DNA of 64,000 nucleotides from Alnus glutinosa (taxonomy: Eukaryota > Streptophyta > Magnoliopsida > Fagales > Betulaceae), in assembly GCF_958979055.1 (NCBI RefSeq), contig NC_084891.1, positions 29,322,001 to 29,386,000 on the forward strand, written 5' to 3'. Position numbers and translations under genes: made by a program. This document shows positions 45,561 through 62,300 of this stretch, piece by piece (position 1 is the first letter of the stretch; the number at the start of each line of letters is the position of its first letter). The notes under the pieces are model-generated. The model was not told the DNA's origin. It searched no databases and saw nothing but the letters and a program-made list of their open reading frames with translations.

Positions 45561-47640
45561 ATTTGAGAATTCCATCTAACAACCGTTAACTTATTATGGT
45601 TGTACAAAAGGAACTAGCATTAAATGGAATCCTAAATCTAGCTTTGACTATCTTCATTAGCTGCCACACTACAAGAAGCTCTTCAGTTTGTGTGAGGGTG
45701 AAGCTGTGGATATATTGAAGGTCTTCATTTTTTATTTTTTATTTTTATATGATTGGATTATTTTATTCTTTCTCTTTTCTATTAATTTGCACTCTAAAAT
45801 CTAAATTATCACTCTATCACAACAATTTACAATTATCGTACTCCAATTCTTTTAACCAAAAGTCAGCGCAAATATTCTCACATTTTTTAACAAAGGTGAC
45901 TTTTAATTCTATAGGTTCCACCGGGCCGGAAATGAATGAGAATTTATGTATTTTAATGAGCATTTAATTCAAATTGAAATTGAGGTTGGCTGTCTTCCAA
46001 TGAGCATTTAATTCAAATTGAGGTTGGCTGTTCAAAAAAAAAATCAAATTGAGGTTGAAAGAAAAAATTGCATTTCTAAAATATTATATATACATGTTGG
46101 AGACTTTCATGAATGTAAAAAATGAAAATGGACCTTAAAAAGAAAATAAACAAATAAGACTTTTCAATATTTTATGGATTTTGAAGAATTTATGAACATT
46201 AAGACATTCTATGATTCATGATTGTAAATGAAATTACAGTTTGATAAAATTACAATTTAACCTTTTAAAATCGTGTGTTTTTAAAACACATAACTTGCCT
46301 ACAATTTGGAAACATAGATTTTTTTTATATATATTTTTTTCAAATTGCAATTTTTGTAAAAACAAAAAAAAAAGGAAAAAGGAAAAAGAAAAAGAAAAAA
46401 AAGTTTGGTTTAAAACCATACTTTAGATTTACGAAATTGCAGTGTCAAACGAAACTTTAAAAGGATAAAGTTTTCGCCTGAACTAGGTTTGGATGAATTT
46501 TTTTCAACTTAATCAATTAAAGATTTAGAGTGACACATGTTTGAAATGCATATCGGAATTACCTGCTCTATTAAAAATGAAAAATACTACAGATACTTAA
46601 ACTTTTGTAAATTGTATACTAACTTGAATAGTGAAGAGAAAACGTTTGTCTAAGTTTTTTAATTGAGAAAACGTTACGTCGGATTCCACATCAATTTGTA
46701 AGCTTTTTTTTTTAAAAGTTTAAGTACTTGTAAAATATTTTTCATTAAAAATACATGTAAGAGTTACATATATTTAAGACACATCAATTTAATAAATTAA
46801 ATTTGAGAAAAAATTTCTAACCTAGTTTAAAAAAAACTTTTGCCGAAACTTTAAAATAAAAAATAAAAAACCACACAAACAAACAAAAAAGATAACATAC
46901 GGACCCGTCAAATATTACAACACCTTGGTTGAAAACAAAAACAAATATATATTACAACACCTAAGTCTTTCTTGCCGTTCCTTTCCCTCGCAGTTCGGGC
47001 TTCTCAGAAACTTGCACCAACACTAACGCCGGTGCAAAGCGTTTAATTGCTCATCCCCGTTGAACGGTCGAAGTTTTCTCGTCAAGAATAGCGGCTCGTA
47101 AGATATACCTTTCGATGACCAAGAAAATATCTCTAAGTGCACAGTGGTCGATGAGACGGAATTTTTAAAGAGAGAGAATTAAAGGACTGCAGCGCCGTAG
47201 CGGACTGAGCAGAATGATATATTATATTATTATATATATGACTACGCTGATTTTTCTTCTTTTTTTTTTTTCTTTTTTTAACTGACTACGCTGATTTTAG
47301 GGTAGTTTTGGTTTATATATATTGAAAGCGTTTCCTCAAAATACGACGTGCTTGCACCTACGTGGATGATATAACGATTCAGAGCACCTTCAAGCAATTA
47401 AATAACTGTTCAAATATTTAACAATTTGGGTAAATAATTAATATGAGAGCATAAAAAATTATCTGCTCAAATAAATTTCTTAATTAGACAAATGAGTTTC
47501 GTAAGAAATTTCTTAAATTATCTGTCAAATGGAACACGTACGTAATTACTGCATACGCTGGTCCAAATTAATGGTCCTCCTCCTCCATCTGAGCGGGAGG
47601 CGGCATTGATAACGTACACTAACGCGCGTGCATGCCTTGC
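45561..47640. other. Intergenic region upstream of the CYP96-like gene
   Basis: AT-rich. A MITE-like block near 46215-46460 resembles 7205-7460. The last several hundred bases form the P450 promoter region. No gene is seen. Confidence 0.45.
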
Positions 47641-47648
47641 CTATAAAA
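47641..47648 (+). promoter_or_regulatory. TATA box of the CYP96-like gene
   Basis: CTATAAAA lies 55 bp upstream of the start codon, a normal plant spacing that would give a leader of roughly 25 bases. Confidence 0.65.
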
Positions 47649-47695
47649 CCCACCCAACTTCTGGACCTTAAAACGCAATACGTACAGCGTCTCCA

Positions 47696-49343
47696 ATGGC
47701 TGTAGTTGGGTATGCAGTGATAGTACTTCTCTGCTTCCTTTTTTTCCGCCATTGGAAACGCAGCAAAAACTCCCCCATCACGAACTGGCCTGTTGTAGGA
47801 ATGGTTCCGGGGCTTCTTCGCAATGCTTCAAATGTGTACGAGTGCTCAAACCGTGTTCTAAAGCATTATGGGGGCACTGTCGAGGTTAAGGGCCCATGGT
47901 TTGCTGGCATGGACTTCATCGTCACCAGTGATCCCATGAACGTCCACCACATTCTGAGCAAAAACTTTGTCAACTACGAAAAAGGGTCCGAGATCCGGGA
48001 GATTTTGGAGCCCTTGGGAGATGGGCTCATCAATTCTGATTCGGATTGGTGGGAATATCAGAGAAAGATGGCGCATTCATTAATAAAAAACAGCAAGTTC
48101 GAGCTGTTCTTGGAGAAACTTGTTCGACAGAAGGCGGTGAATGGTCTGATCCCGGTTCTCGATCATATCTCCGAGCTAGAGATAGAGGTGGATTTACAAG
48201 AAGTTTTTAAGCGCTTCACGTTCGATAATAGTTGCTTGATGGTTCTAGGCTTTGATCCAACTTCCCTTTCTGTTGACTTCCCAAAACGTACGTATGCAAA
48301 GGCATTCGATGAAATAGAAGAGGCAACTTTATATCGACACATCCTGCCAAGGTGGTGTTGGAAGTTGCAGAGATGGCTTCAGCTCGGACAAGAGAAGAAG
48401 CTGCGGAAAGCTTGGGAAACCTTTGATGGATTCTTATACCACTGCATCTCATCAAAGCGAGAAGAATTAAGCCGATGCAGCAGAACCCAATTGGAGGAAG
48501 CTGGGGAGTTCGACTTGTTGACAGCTTATATGATGCAGGCGGAGAAAGGACACATAGGAGGTAGTTTTGGTGAATCCAACAAATTTTTAAGGGACACCGC
48601 AATGAATCTCATGGCAGCCGGGAGTGACACCATGGGTACGGTTAAATTAACTTAATTATCTCAAAAGCTTAATACCATGTTAAATTAATATTTATTTCAA
48701 AATCTTAAGCCTGATGAATATATCTAATTATTTAATTTATATTATTCTAACAGGTACGGCTCTCTCTTGGTTTTTCTGGCTTGTTGCAACGCATCCATCG
48801 GTGGAAATGAAGATTCTAGAGGAGATGAAAGAGATTAATATTGCCGCGAAAGATGACAAGAAGTGGGATAGCTTTGGCAAACAAGAGCTAGACAGACAGG
48901 TTTATCTCCATGCAGCCTTGTGTGAGGCATTACGGCTATACCCGGTGGTGGCTTTCGATCCCAGAACCGCAACCGGAGAAGATACTCTTCCGAGCGGCCA
49001 CCATATCGGTCGGAATACAAAGATCATAATTTTCATTTATGCAATAGGAAGGATGGAAGAAATATGGGGCGAAGATTGCTTGCAGTACAAGCCGGAGAGA
49101 TGGATCTCGGAGCAAGGAGGAATCATATCCGTACCATCTTACAAGTTCTCGGCGTTTGGCGGGGGGCCAAGGAGTTGTTTGGGTAAGGCCATGGCTTTCA
49201 TTCAGATGAAAATTGTTGCAACCGCCATTCTATGGAATTACCATGTTCAAGTGGTTGAAGGCCATCCTGTTTTGCCAAGTGTTTCTGTCGTACTTCACAT
49301 GAAACATGGTCTCAAGGTTAGGATCACCAAAAGAAGTTTTTGA
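47696..49343 (+). CDS. Cytochrome P450, CYP96A family (MAH1-like alkane hydroxylase)
   Basis: ER-bound monooxygenase. CYP96A15/MAH1 of Arabidopsis converts wax alkanes to secondary alcohols and ketones in the epidermis; other CYP96A members are less well known. Two exons, 47696-48635 and 48754-49343, join at Gly314 to give 509 residues. Seen: an N-terminal membrane anchor (VVGYAVIVLLCFLFF), the oxygen-binding helix AAGSDTMGT (about 307-315), the EXXR motif EALR (371-374), PERW (427-430) and the heme loop FGGGPRSCLG (448-457, Cys455). The C-terminal stretch LHMKHGLKVRITK fits CYP96A. The Arabidopsis genes I recall have no intron at this place. All key residues are present, so the gene looks functional. 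A decayed relative lies at 38355. Confidence 0.9.
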
Positions 49344-50949
49344 TGGAGATGATCAGCTGATGTTATCCTCAAATGTAAGAGCATTCACAATGTATGGATT
49401 CTAATCTATGTATGAAATATAAGTTGAATCATGTAGGATATGATGGACCTATTGTAAAATAGTACTGTTTAAAATAAATGATTACATTTACATCATTACT
49501 GTAAACAATGAAGTTATCATTTCTTTTTCTTTTTTAGTAAGTAATTTGCGTCAGGGAAAAGAGAACGAGAGATTTGAACTAATAACTTTTGCTTAATGAG
49601 GTATGGTCATGATGACTTGGTAAGATAGAAAAATGAGTCACTACAATTAATAATCTAAATTGCACGCAATGGAGAACCCTCACAGAGAGGGCAAATGTGA
49701 GGTCACCTGCCCTGAGCAACTAGCCCGAAATAACTGTTTCTGGAGGTACTTGAATTTTATATAATTCAAACAACCATGTATAAGGGATTCCGATCTGTCA
49801 AGATATAGAGATGAAATGTGCTAGTATACGACTTTCGTATTTCACTTGCTGCATGGGGTATGTGAGCCTTATATATAGCTAGGGGCTCTCTCACATTTGC
49901 AAGCAATTTGGGCAAAAAATTGATGGGGATCCAAATCCAAGATTTTCCAAAGATTTTTCTTCCAAAGATATTACACATCATTCTCTTATACATCGCTTAT
50001 AGATCTTCGTGGGTCCCACAGATTTAATATTGGATTTGCAAATTTCTTGTACGGAGATATACAGTTGAATGTAACCAAGCTTTTCTCTTTTTCTTCTGAG
50101 CCACTACCATTATGATTTTCAAAAGATTTTTTCTTCTTAACCGCTAAATGATGTATATGGACTGACTGAGATCCAATGCAATTGCTTGCCCGAATTTTTG
50201 AACAATTAATTGTTGAAAATTGAGATCTGATATGGAGTGATCTTGCATTAAGATTCTCCAAAGATTTTTCTTCTAAGCCATTAGATGATAAGGATTTAAC
50301 TAGCACTAAGATTCTCTAAGATTTTTCTTTGGAGCCTATAGATAGTAGAATTGGAGAAGGATCCTCTCCATTTTTGTCCCGTTACGAATAAGATTCTCTC
50401 CATTTCAAGTAAAATAAAGATGAGCTATTTCTTAGTTACAATTTGACATTGTTGTATATGTAAATGACGCAATTTATTTTAATTTCAAACTTATAATATA
50501 ATATTGACACAGCAAAGTCTTTCTTTATACACTTACCTGTAAAAGTCTTTAATAGTTTGTAGGAAATTTCATACAACCCACATATAAAATAATAAAAGTA
50601 ACATGTGTCCTTTAAACATATGAGACGCACATAATTTTTTTATTAATGCTACTAAAAAAGCATGTAAAAAGTACATAAGAAGACCTTGAAAAGCCAAGTG
50701 ATTGAACGATGCTCATTCATTGCATGTCCTTTTTCTTTTTTTTTTCGTAAGTATTCATTGCACGTCTTTTATTGATCAATTATAGAATAATTTTTATATG
50801 GATTCGGCAGTTCTTTGTGCCCTCTAATAAGAGAATGACACATAAGTGTGGAACATAAAAACTGAAAAAAGATGAAAACACCAAATTATTTGCTATTCAT
50901 TTCCACAATCATCTTCTAAACTCAAAAATCCTTAATTCTAACGCCACAT
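49344..50949. other. 3' flank and intergenic DNA
   Basis: Includes the P450 3' UTR. The region 49918-50400 has several variants of AAGATTTTTCTTC and AGATTCTC and may be an old repeat. No gene. Confidence 0.4.
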
Positions 50950-51122
50950 AAATCAAGGGTTAAATGATGTGAGGGGAGGTTCGCACATCACGAAAGGCAT
51001 GTCATGTCACGAAAGGCCTTATCAGTGACGCGGTATCCACGTCACAAACTGTTAGTGACATGTCAAAGGGTCTGACTTGTCACTAACGGCGTGTCAGCAA
51101 ATTTCCATTTTTTTTTGTAGTG
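50950..51122. mobile_element. Terminal fragment of a CACTA (En/Spm-type) transposon
   Basis: The right edge ends in TTTTTTTGTAGTG, the complement of CACTACAAAAAAA, the hallmark CACTA end. Before it come short subterminal repeats built on GTGACG/GTGTCA/TGTCAC in both orientations. A matching left end was not found, so this is a truncated copy or a larger element whose other end was missed. Confidence 0.6.
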
Positions 51123-52052
51123 GCATGCAAGCAAGATCTACACTAACTGGATGATCTGAAGAGAGATGAGAGAGCAAGCTAGCTCTACACTTGTTGGATG
51201 ATCTCAAGAGAGATGAGAAAGACGTTTCACAGATGTTAAAGGTACTAAGAATCTTGCAGTTGTCGGTTTTGCGTGCTTTTCATTTCTATGAGCTGTTAGA
51301 ATGGGGATTATTCACAGGTTTGGGAGGCCATATATTCATGGCCATCGATAAAACTAAGTGAAATAAATGGTTCGACCTTGTCGGATTTTAGAATTGGAGA
51401 ATGGAGATTTTGGAGTTCAGAAGATGAATGTCAAAGAGAATAGCAAATAATCTGCTGTTTTCATCTTTTTCAATTTTTGTGTTTCACATTTAGGTGTCAT
51501 TCTCCTATTGGAGGGCACAAAGGACCAGATTTGTACCAGGTCCTTATATAAATTATTCTCATTTTTGTTTTTTTTTTTGTCTTTGGTTTTCTTTTTTCAA
51601 AACAAAAAAGACTAACAATCAATCCAAATATAAAACACTCCTAAAATCATTGTTCCATGACAAAGTCCAGAGTTACCACAATTCATTAAAACCATAGCAA
51701 ACCACAATCCACGTCCCATGGAAAGTGGTGCCCTATGTACACATTCTAGTTCCAAGTACCACAACAATCAGTGTTCTAGGTAACTGTCGGACATACAAAA
51801 ATATGAACTTTAATCTGTGACCAGACAACTCAAACTGCCATCAGAAGTAAATCTTACTAAAAAAGAAGCAACTCATAACACAAGAGCCAATGTGCTAATC
51901 TGCTGTTAGACCCAATTGAGAATCTTAATTGTTTGTATGATAAAGCCTATCAAAATTCATAAACAAAAAGATGAATTATAGAGCGAAAAACGTTACATGA
52001 CTTGTGCACAAAATGAAAAAGATGATCACTGGCTTGTCATTTCTGTTTCATT
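51123..52052. other. Intergenic DNA and DPM1 3' region
   Basis: No gene seen. The last 200 bases should hold the DPM1 3' UTR (minus strand). Confidence 0.4.
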
Positions 52053-55396
<3,344 letters not shown>

Positions 55397-56398
55397 TCTG
55401 TGCTTCTTTTTTTCTTTCTGATTCGAGTTCGGAATGACTTTGAAAGTTCGGCTCTGCGCCATAGGCCAAGATTGTAGAGCCGAGTTGGCTCGGCGTACGC
55501 AAACCGTGTTGTAAACCTTTTGGGCTGAGCCCTTGTTGGTTGCGCTTGAGGTTGGGCTGGCTCGGGCGAACTCTAGTATGTATCACATGCTTAATCAAAT
55601 CATGCAGTAATAATAATTATTATAATAAATATTAAAAACTACTTTTTTGTTTTTGATTTTTTTTTTTCAAGCATGGGTAAGAAATCCAAGCCCTACAACA
55701 GTATTTGGGTAGTTAATAATTCTAATTTGTCTCTTAGGATGATATAAAGACCCTTTTGAAAGATGAATCAGAATTGTCTGAAATCGCATTTCCAGATTGC
55801 AGCCTTACCCGATCCCTGCATAAGCACGGCCCTCTCAATAGAGCTCACGAGCCTTAGCAAGTCCAATTGCTTGCCCGATTACATAAGAGTGATAGGCAAT
55901 TGGAGAGGGTTTTGATAGGTTTTGATGAAGCCCACGTCCAGTGATATGGTATATACAAAGAAAAAACAATAAATAGAAAAAGTCATTAGAATTTGATACA
56001 TAAAGGAAGATAAATAATACATGTCCTTCTAAATACTCACTCTTGAGTGCTCACTATATAATGTAGCAATAAAAATCAATATTAATATGGAATATACATA
56101 TTAAAGTATCACAAAAAGAAGTAGGCATTCGAAAATATAAAAGTTGTGTTCACAATCAACCGAACAAAAGTGCAAGATCCTTGATAAGATGGCGACTCGA
56201 AAGCCAGAGACTACAAATCCAATTTATGATGATTATCTTACATCGGGCAATGTCTTTATTCTCGTATATACACGTAGGCCATACCCTCATCTACTCAAAA
56301 TATACAAAACACAGCCAAAATGAAAGTCTCTTTATTTATTCACACGCCCACCAACCACCTTTTGAGGCACTGGAACCATGACAAATGAACTCTGCCGT
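55397..56398. other. Intergenic region between SBE1 and DPM1
   Basis: Both genes run on the minus strand; this stretch is the DPM1 promoter and 5' UTR and, toward 56398, the SBE1 3' UTR. No gene and no clear repeat. Confidence 0.5.
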
Positions 56399-59300
56399 TT
56401 AGTCATCTGCTGCTGCTACTTCCGCCGCCTTTTCTGCTTTTACATCTTTTGTCTTGTTGGTCTTTTCTGCTCCTGAATCTTTTACCCTGCTTGGACTGGC
56501 ATCACCATCCTCTACAAAACCGGATTCTTCAAAATTGTCCTGCCCAGCCGCTGCTGCTAATGTCTCATTCACGCTGACCAAATCAATACTTCCGTCTTCT
56601 TCTTCACTTTCTTTCACTCTGTAGTAAACCTTTGAAAAGTAATAAAAGACTTGTAAACTTGATGGCCCAAATTAATTTTCAACACCAATTATCAACTGGA
56701 TTGAGAGATGTGACAACATCTTGATTTTGCAATCACCATATAATTTTTATTTTTATTTTTATTTTTTTTTCTCTTTTCTATGGCAAGAAGAAATGTATGA
56801 TAGCTGCAAATACCAAAAGAGTTGCCCATACCACACACGTGCGAGGCGGTGAGAGTATTTTGAAGGAATTCGGGCGATTATTAAAATTTGTTTCAGGAAC
56901 TCCTGGGATCCCTTCAGGGGATGTGAAGTGATCAACATGATGGCTCACCTGCCAAAGGAATCATCATGTCATTAAGAGATCAACAGCAACTGATGAAAGG
57001 GGGGCACACTATGTCAAAGAAATCTTTGCCACCAAAGGCATGCATGATTATTCTATGAGGTTTTCCTTACTCTTCCATGTCCACCAAATTCCAAAGCATC
57101 GCTATCTAGTGCAACTCTATACTTCCCAGGCAAGTCACACCCAACTTTATACCTGTTTGTTCAAGATTAAATAAAGTCACCCAAAGAATCTTTTGGTTCG
57201 CAACAAAAGTGAAAAATTAAAAAAGTATAAAATCTTGCAAATTATGTCATGTGCATACAACACATAGACCCCTTGGCATAATTAAAAACGACATACCCGT
57301 CATATGTATTCTCCGGATGAAAATTAAACACGAAAACCAGATCTCCACGCTCAAAGACAATAACCTGTAACATGAAACAATCATGCATTTGTTTAATAGT
57401 GAAGCGTGTTTAACTGAAATAATCAGGGCTACAAAATCAACTTCAAGCAATTTGAAAGCATTCTTGTTTATTCCCACTCGAGCAGTTAGGACCACCCAAG
57501 TAAACAGAAAAGATAATATTAACTGTTCAGTACTTTTTTAAATCAATATAAAAAGCCCATAAACTGCTCCCCTTTTTTGGTTCAATAAAACATCAGCTCT
57601 AATGACCACCCTTGAAAACCTAATTTATTCTTTCCAAACAGAGTTATTGTGTAATATGCGCTTGATTTTACTTGCTCATATGAGATCCAAGAACTAATTA
57701 TCCACTCCTATAAGTAAAATAAGGGTAAACAGGATTTTCTTACCCTAAACTATTTGGTCAAGTGTTGCAATGTCTCTCCAAAGCTTTAAATTTGAGCAAT
57801 CAATACCGAAACTATGGGGTCTGTTGCAATGTCTTCCTACCTATCAAGTTTTCTCCAATTTTCTTTATATTTCAACTTTAAAATTCACGTACTTGTCACA
57901 TTTAGCCCATGACCATGTGTTCATATTTTTATTTTCTTTTGTGATCATGTGATAAGCATGTGAAAATTAAGATTAAATATGATGGAAATTGGAAAAATTT
58001 TAACAGTGGAGATATCGCAACAAATCATATGGTTTAGGAATTATTGCTCAAATTTTTAATTTAAGGGGAACATTGAAAACGACCTTATAGTTTACAGTAA
58101 GAAAGTGTAATTATCCTAAAAGAAATATTGATCATCCAGGGGCATCTGTACCTTGTCTTCTTCATTTGTGCTGCTCACAACCTGTTTCGTCGATGCTAGG
58201 AATGAAAATTTATCATCAAGTAAATTCATAGCTCTGTCAAACTCATTCAGGAACTGTACAAGTTTCAAGGACAGACAAAATGATGATGACATTAAACTCT
58301 ACCAGCTGAAAGCAAAACAGAAAATCTACACAACCATAAACAGAAATAGTTAGATAAGAACCAAAAAAGATATACAGTACATAGGCTTGTGCATTCTATA
58401 GAGACAGAGGTGCAGTGTCCGCTCCACCGCGGTCCTGTGTCATAAGTTAACATGAACATGTACAGAGATTCTTGAGGTCTAGTATGTTCTTAATCAGGTC
58501 ATTTAAAACACAATCTTGGTTAGGACTATTAATAGATCGAATTTGGTATGGGTTTGAGAAGAGTTGGAGTTACAATATGATAACAAATCGCAACACCCGA
58601 ATTTGATTCGAATCTAATATTGTACAATTATATAAAATACTTGAATTTTCCTTCTTATAAAAATCCTAAATAACTACTATATGATTAAATAAATATAAAA
58701 ATCTCATAATCCATAACTCTTAAAAGTGACAGATTTTAATCAAGATGACCTATTGAACTTTGAATTAGATCCAACTTTAATTGAATTCTAAAAATTGAAT
58801 TTGAATTCAAATTAAATATGAGAATTGGACCTTAATTGGGTCAGATATGAATCAAGCTTTGATCTTAACCCAACCCATTGACAGCCCTAATCTTGGACTG
58901 CCTTAACATGTATTATATCAGAAACGCCATATTACTTCAACTTATGACGTAACAAGTGTTAAAGATGTGACCATAAAATGGAAGTTTTTACGAAAGTGGT
59001 ACATTTACACACAAGGGGAATGTGCGGGGTGGTGGTTGGTCGGACAATTTTTGTAACTCTGTATTGAGTGGACTTGGGTATTGGCGTCAGGTGTGGGAAT
59101 GTGTTCAAGAGTTTACTTCACATGCCCTCTTCTGATTTTTCACCAACCATTTAGGAGTGTCTGGTAGCCATACTCCCAAGACATGTTGAATGGTAAGGTC
59201 AAGTGAAGGGACTCAACCAGTAGAGATGTGATCCCAAACCTTGTATCTCAAGTGCTCTGTGTCCACCAGGTTCCATTGGCGTCTGCATTTTTCATAGCTC

Positions 59301-62300
59301 CACCCATTTCCATCTCTTGGGAAGTCAATCCACTCAGGATGGCCAAACTATACAAACATTAATGACAAATAAGTTAAAAGTATAACAATACTGCATAATA
59401 CACATGGACAACTTAAAAGGATCTCCTTCACTCGCTAATCTCATTTTTTCTGTTGATGCTATTTAAGCAACAAATTAATCAACATGGAATGAGCCAAAAT
59501 CTTCATTCATTTTTAAGTATTTGAAATCTTCAAGGAACATCAAATCTAAGAAAATACATAATATCTAAGAAAATATCACAAATCACTGCACATTGATTCC
59601 ATGCAGAAGTCAGGTGCGAAGGCCAGTATACTTACCTCGTTCCCCATGAAGTTGAGGTATCCCTCACCTCCTAATGCCATAGTTATAAAATGTATCATCT
59701 GCAAAAGATAAAATAACATAGAGAACAAAAGAAAAATTAATACCCATCAAAAGACACTATCTCTGAAATTAGCTTTTATTTGGATCCGCTATATAACACA
59801 GTGCCACAATCATTGCATGAAACACAGGTATTTTTACTATTTGGTCATCTGGAAGGGGCTGAAATGAGGAGTAAGACTTCATAGTTGTGGATATAGCCAG
59901 AAAACCATTTATAAAAGGAAAGAAAGAAAGAACAAGGGAATTCATAGTTGTGGTGGAGGCTATCTACCAGTTGAGCTATCAAAGATACCACAATAATAGA
60001 AAGCAATCCCCACAAACTTGGAAGGAACAAACCTTGTGAAGTGCAAGCCCTCGCTCAACGGTAGGAGAAGCATCTGTTAAGCTAGACATGCCAGAATACA
60101 TTTCTGTATCCATTAGGAGAAATGCAATTGTCTTGTCACCTACAATGGCCTGCACCAGTAAAGCCAACCAGTATTGAAAAGCATATCTGAGGAAAAGGTA
60201 AAAATTCAAAATGATGAAATGAAAGACCAAAACATAAACTCTAAATGTCTGCTGTCTCCTTTCTTTTCTCTTGTTTTCCTTCTTGGAAATTCAGTTGTAA
60301 CTAAATCTTGAAGACATTTCCTTTTGGAACAAGGTTGGGGCCCAGAGAATAGTAATAAAAAAATACAACACAACAAGAATAGAAAAATTGCATACCTGAT
60401 CATGGCTTTCAGCATAAGCAATACACTTCTCAGTGTATCTCCTATTTGTCAAAATCCCAGAAATTTCCTTCATCGACCAATCTTTATCTGTTTTGTTCTT
60501 CAAGTAATCAATCCACTTGTCAGGAATGGCCATTGCCAGGCGGTAATCAAAACCAATTGCCCCGTCAGAGACAGGCCGACTAAGTCCAGGAATACCAGAA
60601 ACATCTTCAGCAATGACAGTTGCATCAGGCAAGATGTTATGAATCAGGGAATTTGCCAGCATCAGATAAACAATAGCATCGATATCTGTTGCCTCACTAA
60701 AATAGTCATTATAATTCCCTGTAAATGCCACGTTGATTCCATGGTGATGATACAACATCGAAGTTACCCCATCGAATCGAAAGCCATCAAATTTAAACTC
60801 TTCAAGCCACCAACTTAAGTTGGATAAAAGGAAGCGGAGAACTTCCCAATTAGCATAGTTAAAGAGTCTGCTATCCCATAACTTATGGTAACCGCGATCC
60901 CCATTGTGGAAGTAGGATTCTTCTGAGCTTTGGCCAACATCAAAGCCATTGAGGCCATCAGTCACATTGTTACTTGCATGGCTGTGAACAATATCCATCA
61001 AAACCCGTAGACCTAAGCTATGGGCCTTATCAATCAAATATTTCAAGTCCTCCGGGGTCCCGGATCTACTGCTTACAGCAAAGAAGTTTGTAACATGATA
61101 CCCGAATGATGCGTAATAGGAATGCTCCATCACAGCCATCAACTGGACTGTGTTATAGTTATTTGCTCGAATACGAGGCAAAACTTCATCAGCAAATTCT
61201 CTGTATGAATTGATACGGGGTTCTGAGCTACTCATTCCAACATGAGCTTCATATATTCGTGGGGCCTTGGATTTTGGAGGACGGGGATACTTAAACTGAT
61301 ACCTGCATGATAAATGGAAGAAAAGGTCGACATGCTGCTTATTCCCATATGGTTAAAATTTAAGACATCAAAGTACAATAGCCCCCTTATTTCAGAGAAA
61401 CTAGCCCAAGCAACAATAGAAAGGTCTTTGAAATTTTTTGAAGAGTTTTTTTCCAACTGAGCCACATATAATATGTGACCAAATGAGAAACTGAGAAATG
61501 ATACACATTATAATGGTCAGTCCTGAGGGCATTGGCCATTGGGATATCTTTTATCCTGTTTCTCTATCATCCAAAATGGGTTTGAGTAAAATATGAGTGG
61601 TTGGCACCTTTCTGAAGGAGGTGGGTCCCAGTATACACCATCATATGGTGCTCCAAATCTTGTAGGGTCGACAGTGGCATATTTAATCCAAGCAGGGATG
61701 CGATCAACCCAAACTCCATTAACATGCTTGAATCGGAACTTGACTCTTGAATTGTGAGGAATGGTTGGATTTCCATCAGAATCAGGAACTCTGATACTCC
61801 AGACACCAAATTGATTCCTTTCCATTGTGTGGTTAGCACCATTCCATTCGTTGAAGTCCCCAATAAGTTGTGCTTCTCTACATTATAGAAAATATAACTT
61901 CTATCAACAAATTTTTTTAATAATTAATCGAAATAGCATTAAAAACGAAAAGTGCAGCCCAGGTACACATAAAGTAAACAAGAGAAACACCTAGCTAGAA
62001 GAATTAAAAAAAAAAAATTGAAATCATGAAAACTAAGCACAAAGGGAACTACAAACGCAGCTGTCCAAATATAAATAGTATAAAAGAAAAAGAAATTACA
62101 CTCCTCCAACGTCCTCTTGCGATTCTCGAAGCTTCTGTCGTTTCTATAAACAATTAATCACGTACAATAGCTAGCAAATATAATAATTTCATATTTCAAA
62201 GCCTAAAAAACTCACTGAGCAGCAGGCGCCCATTCACGGTACACAATGCCACCTTCTTCTCTGTTAAATCCAAATTTCAAATAACCTACAGAATGAAGGA

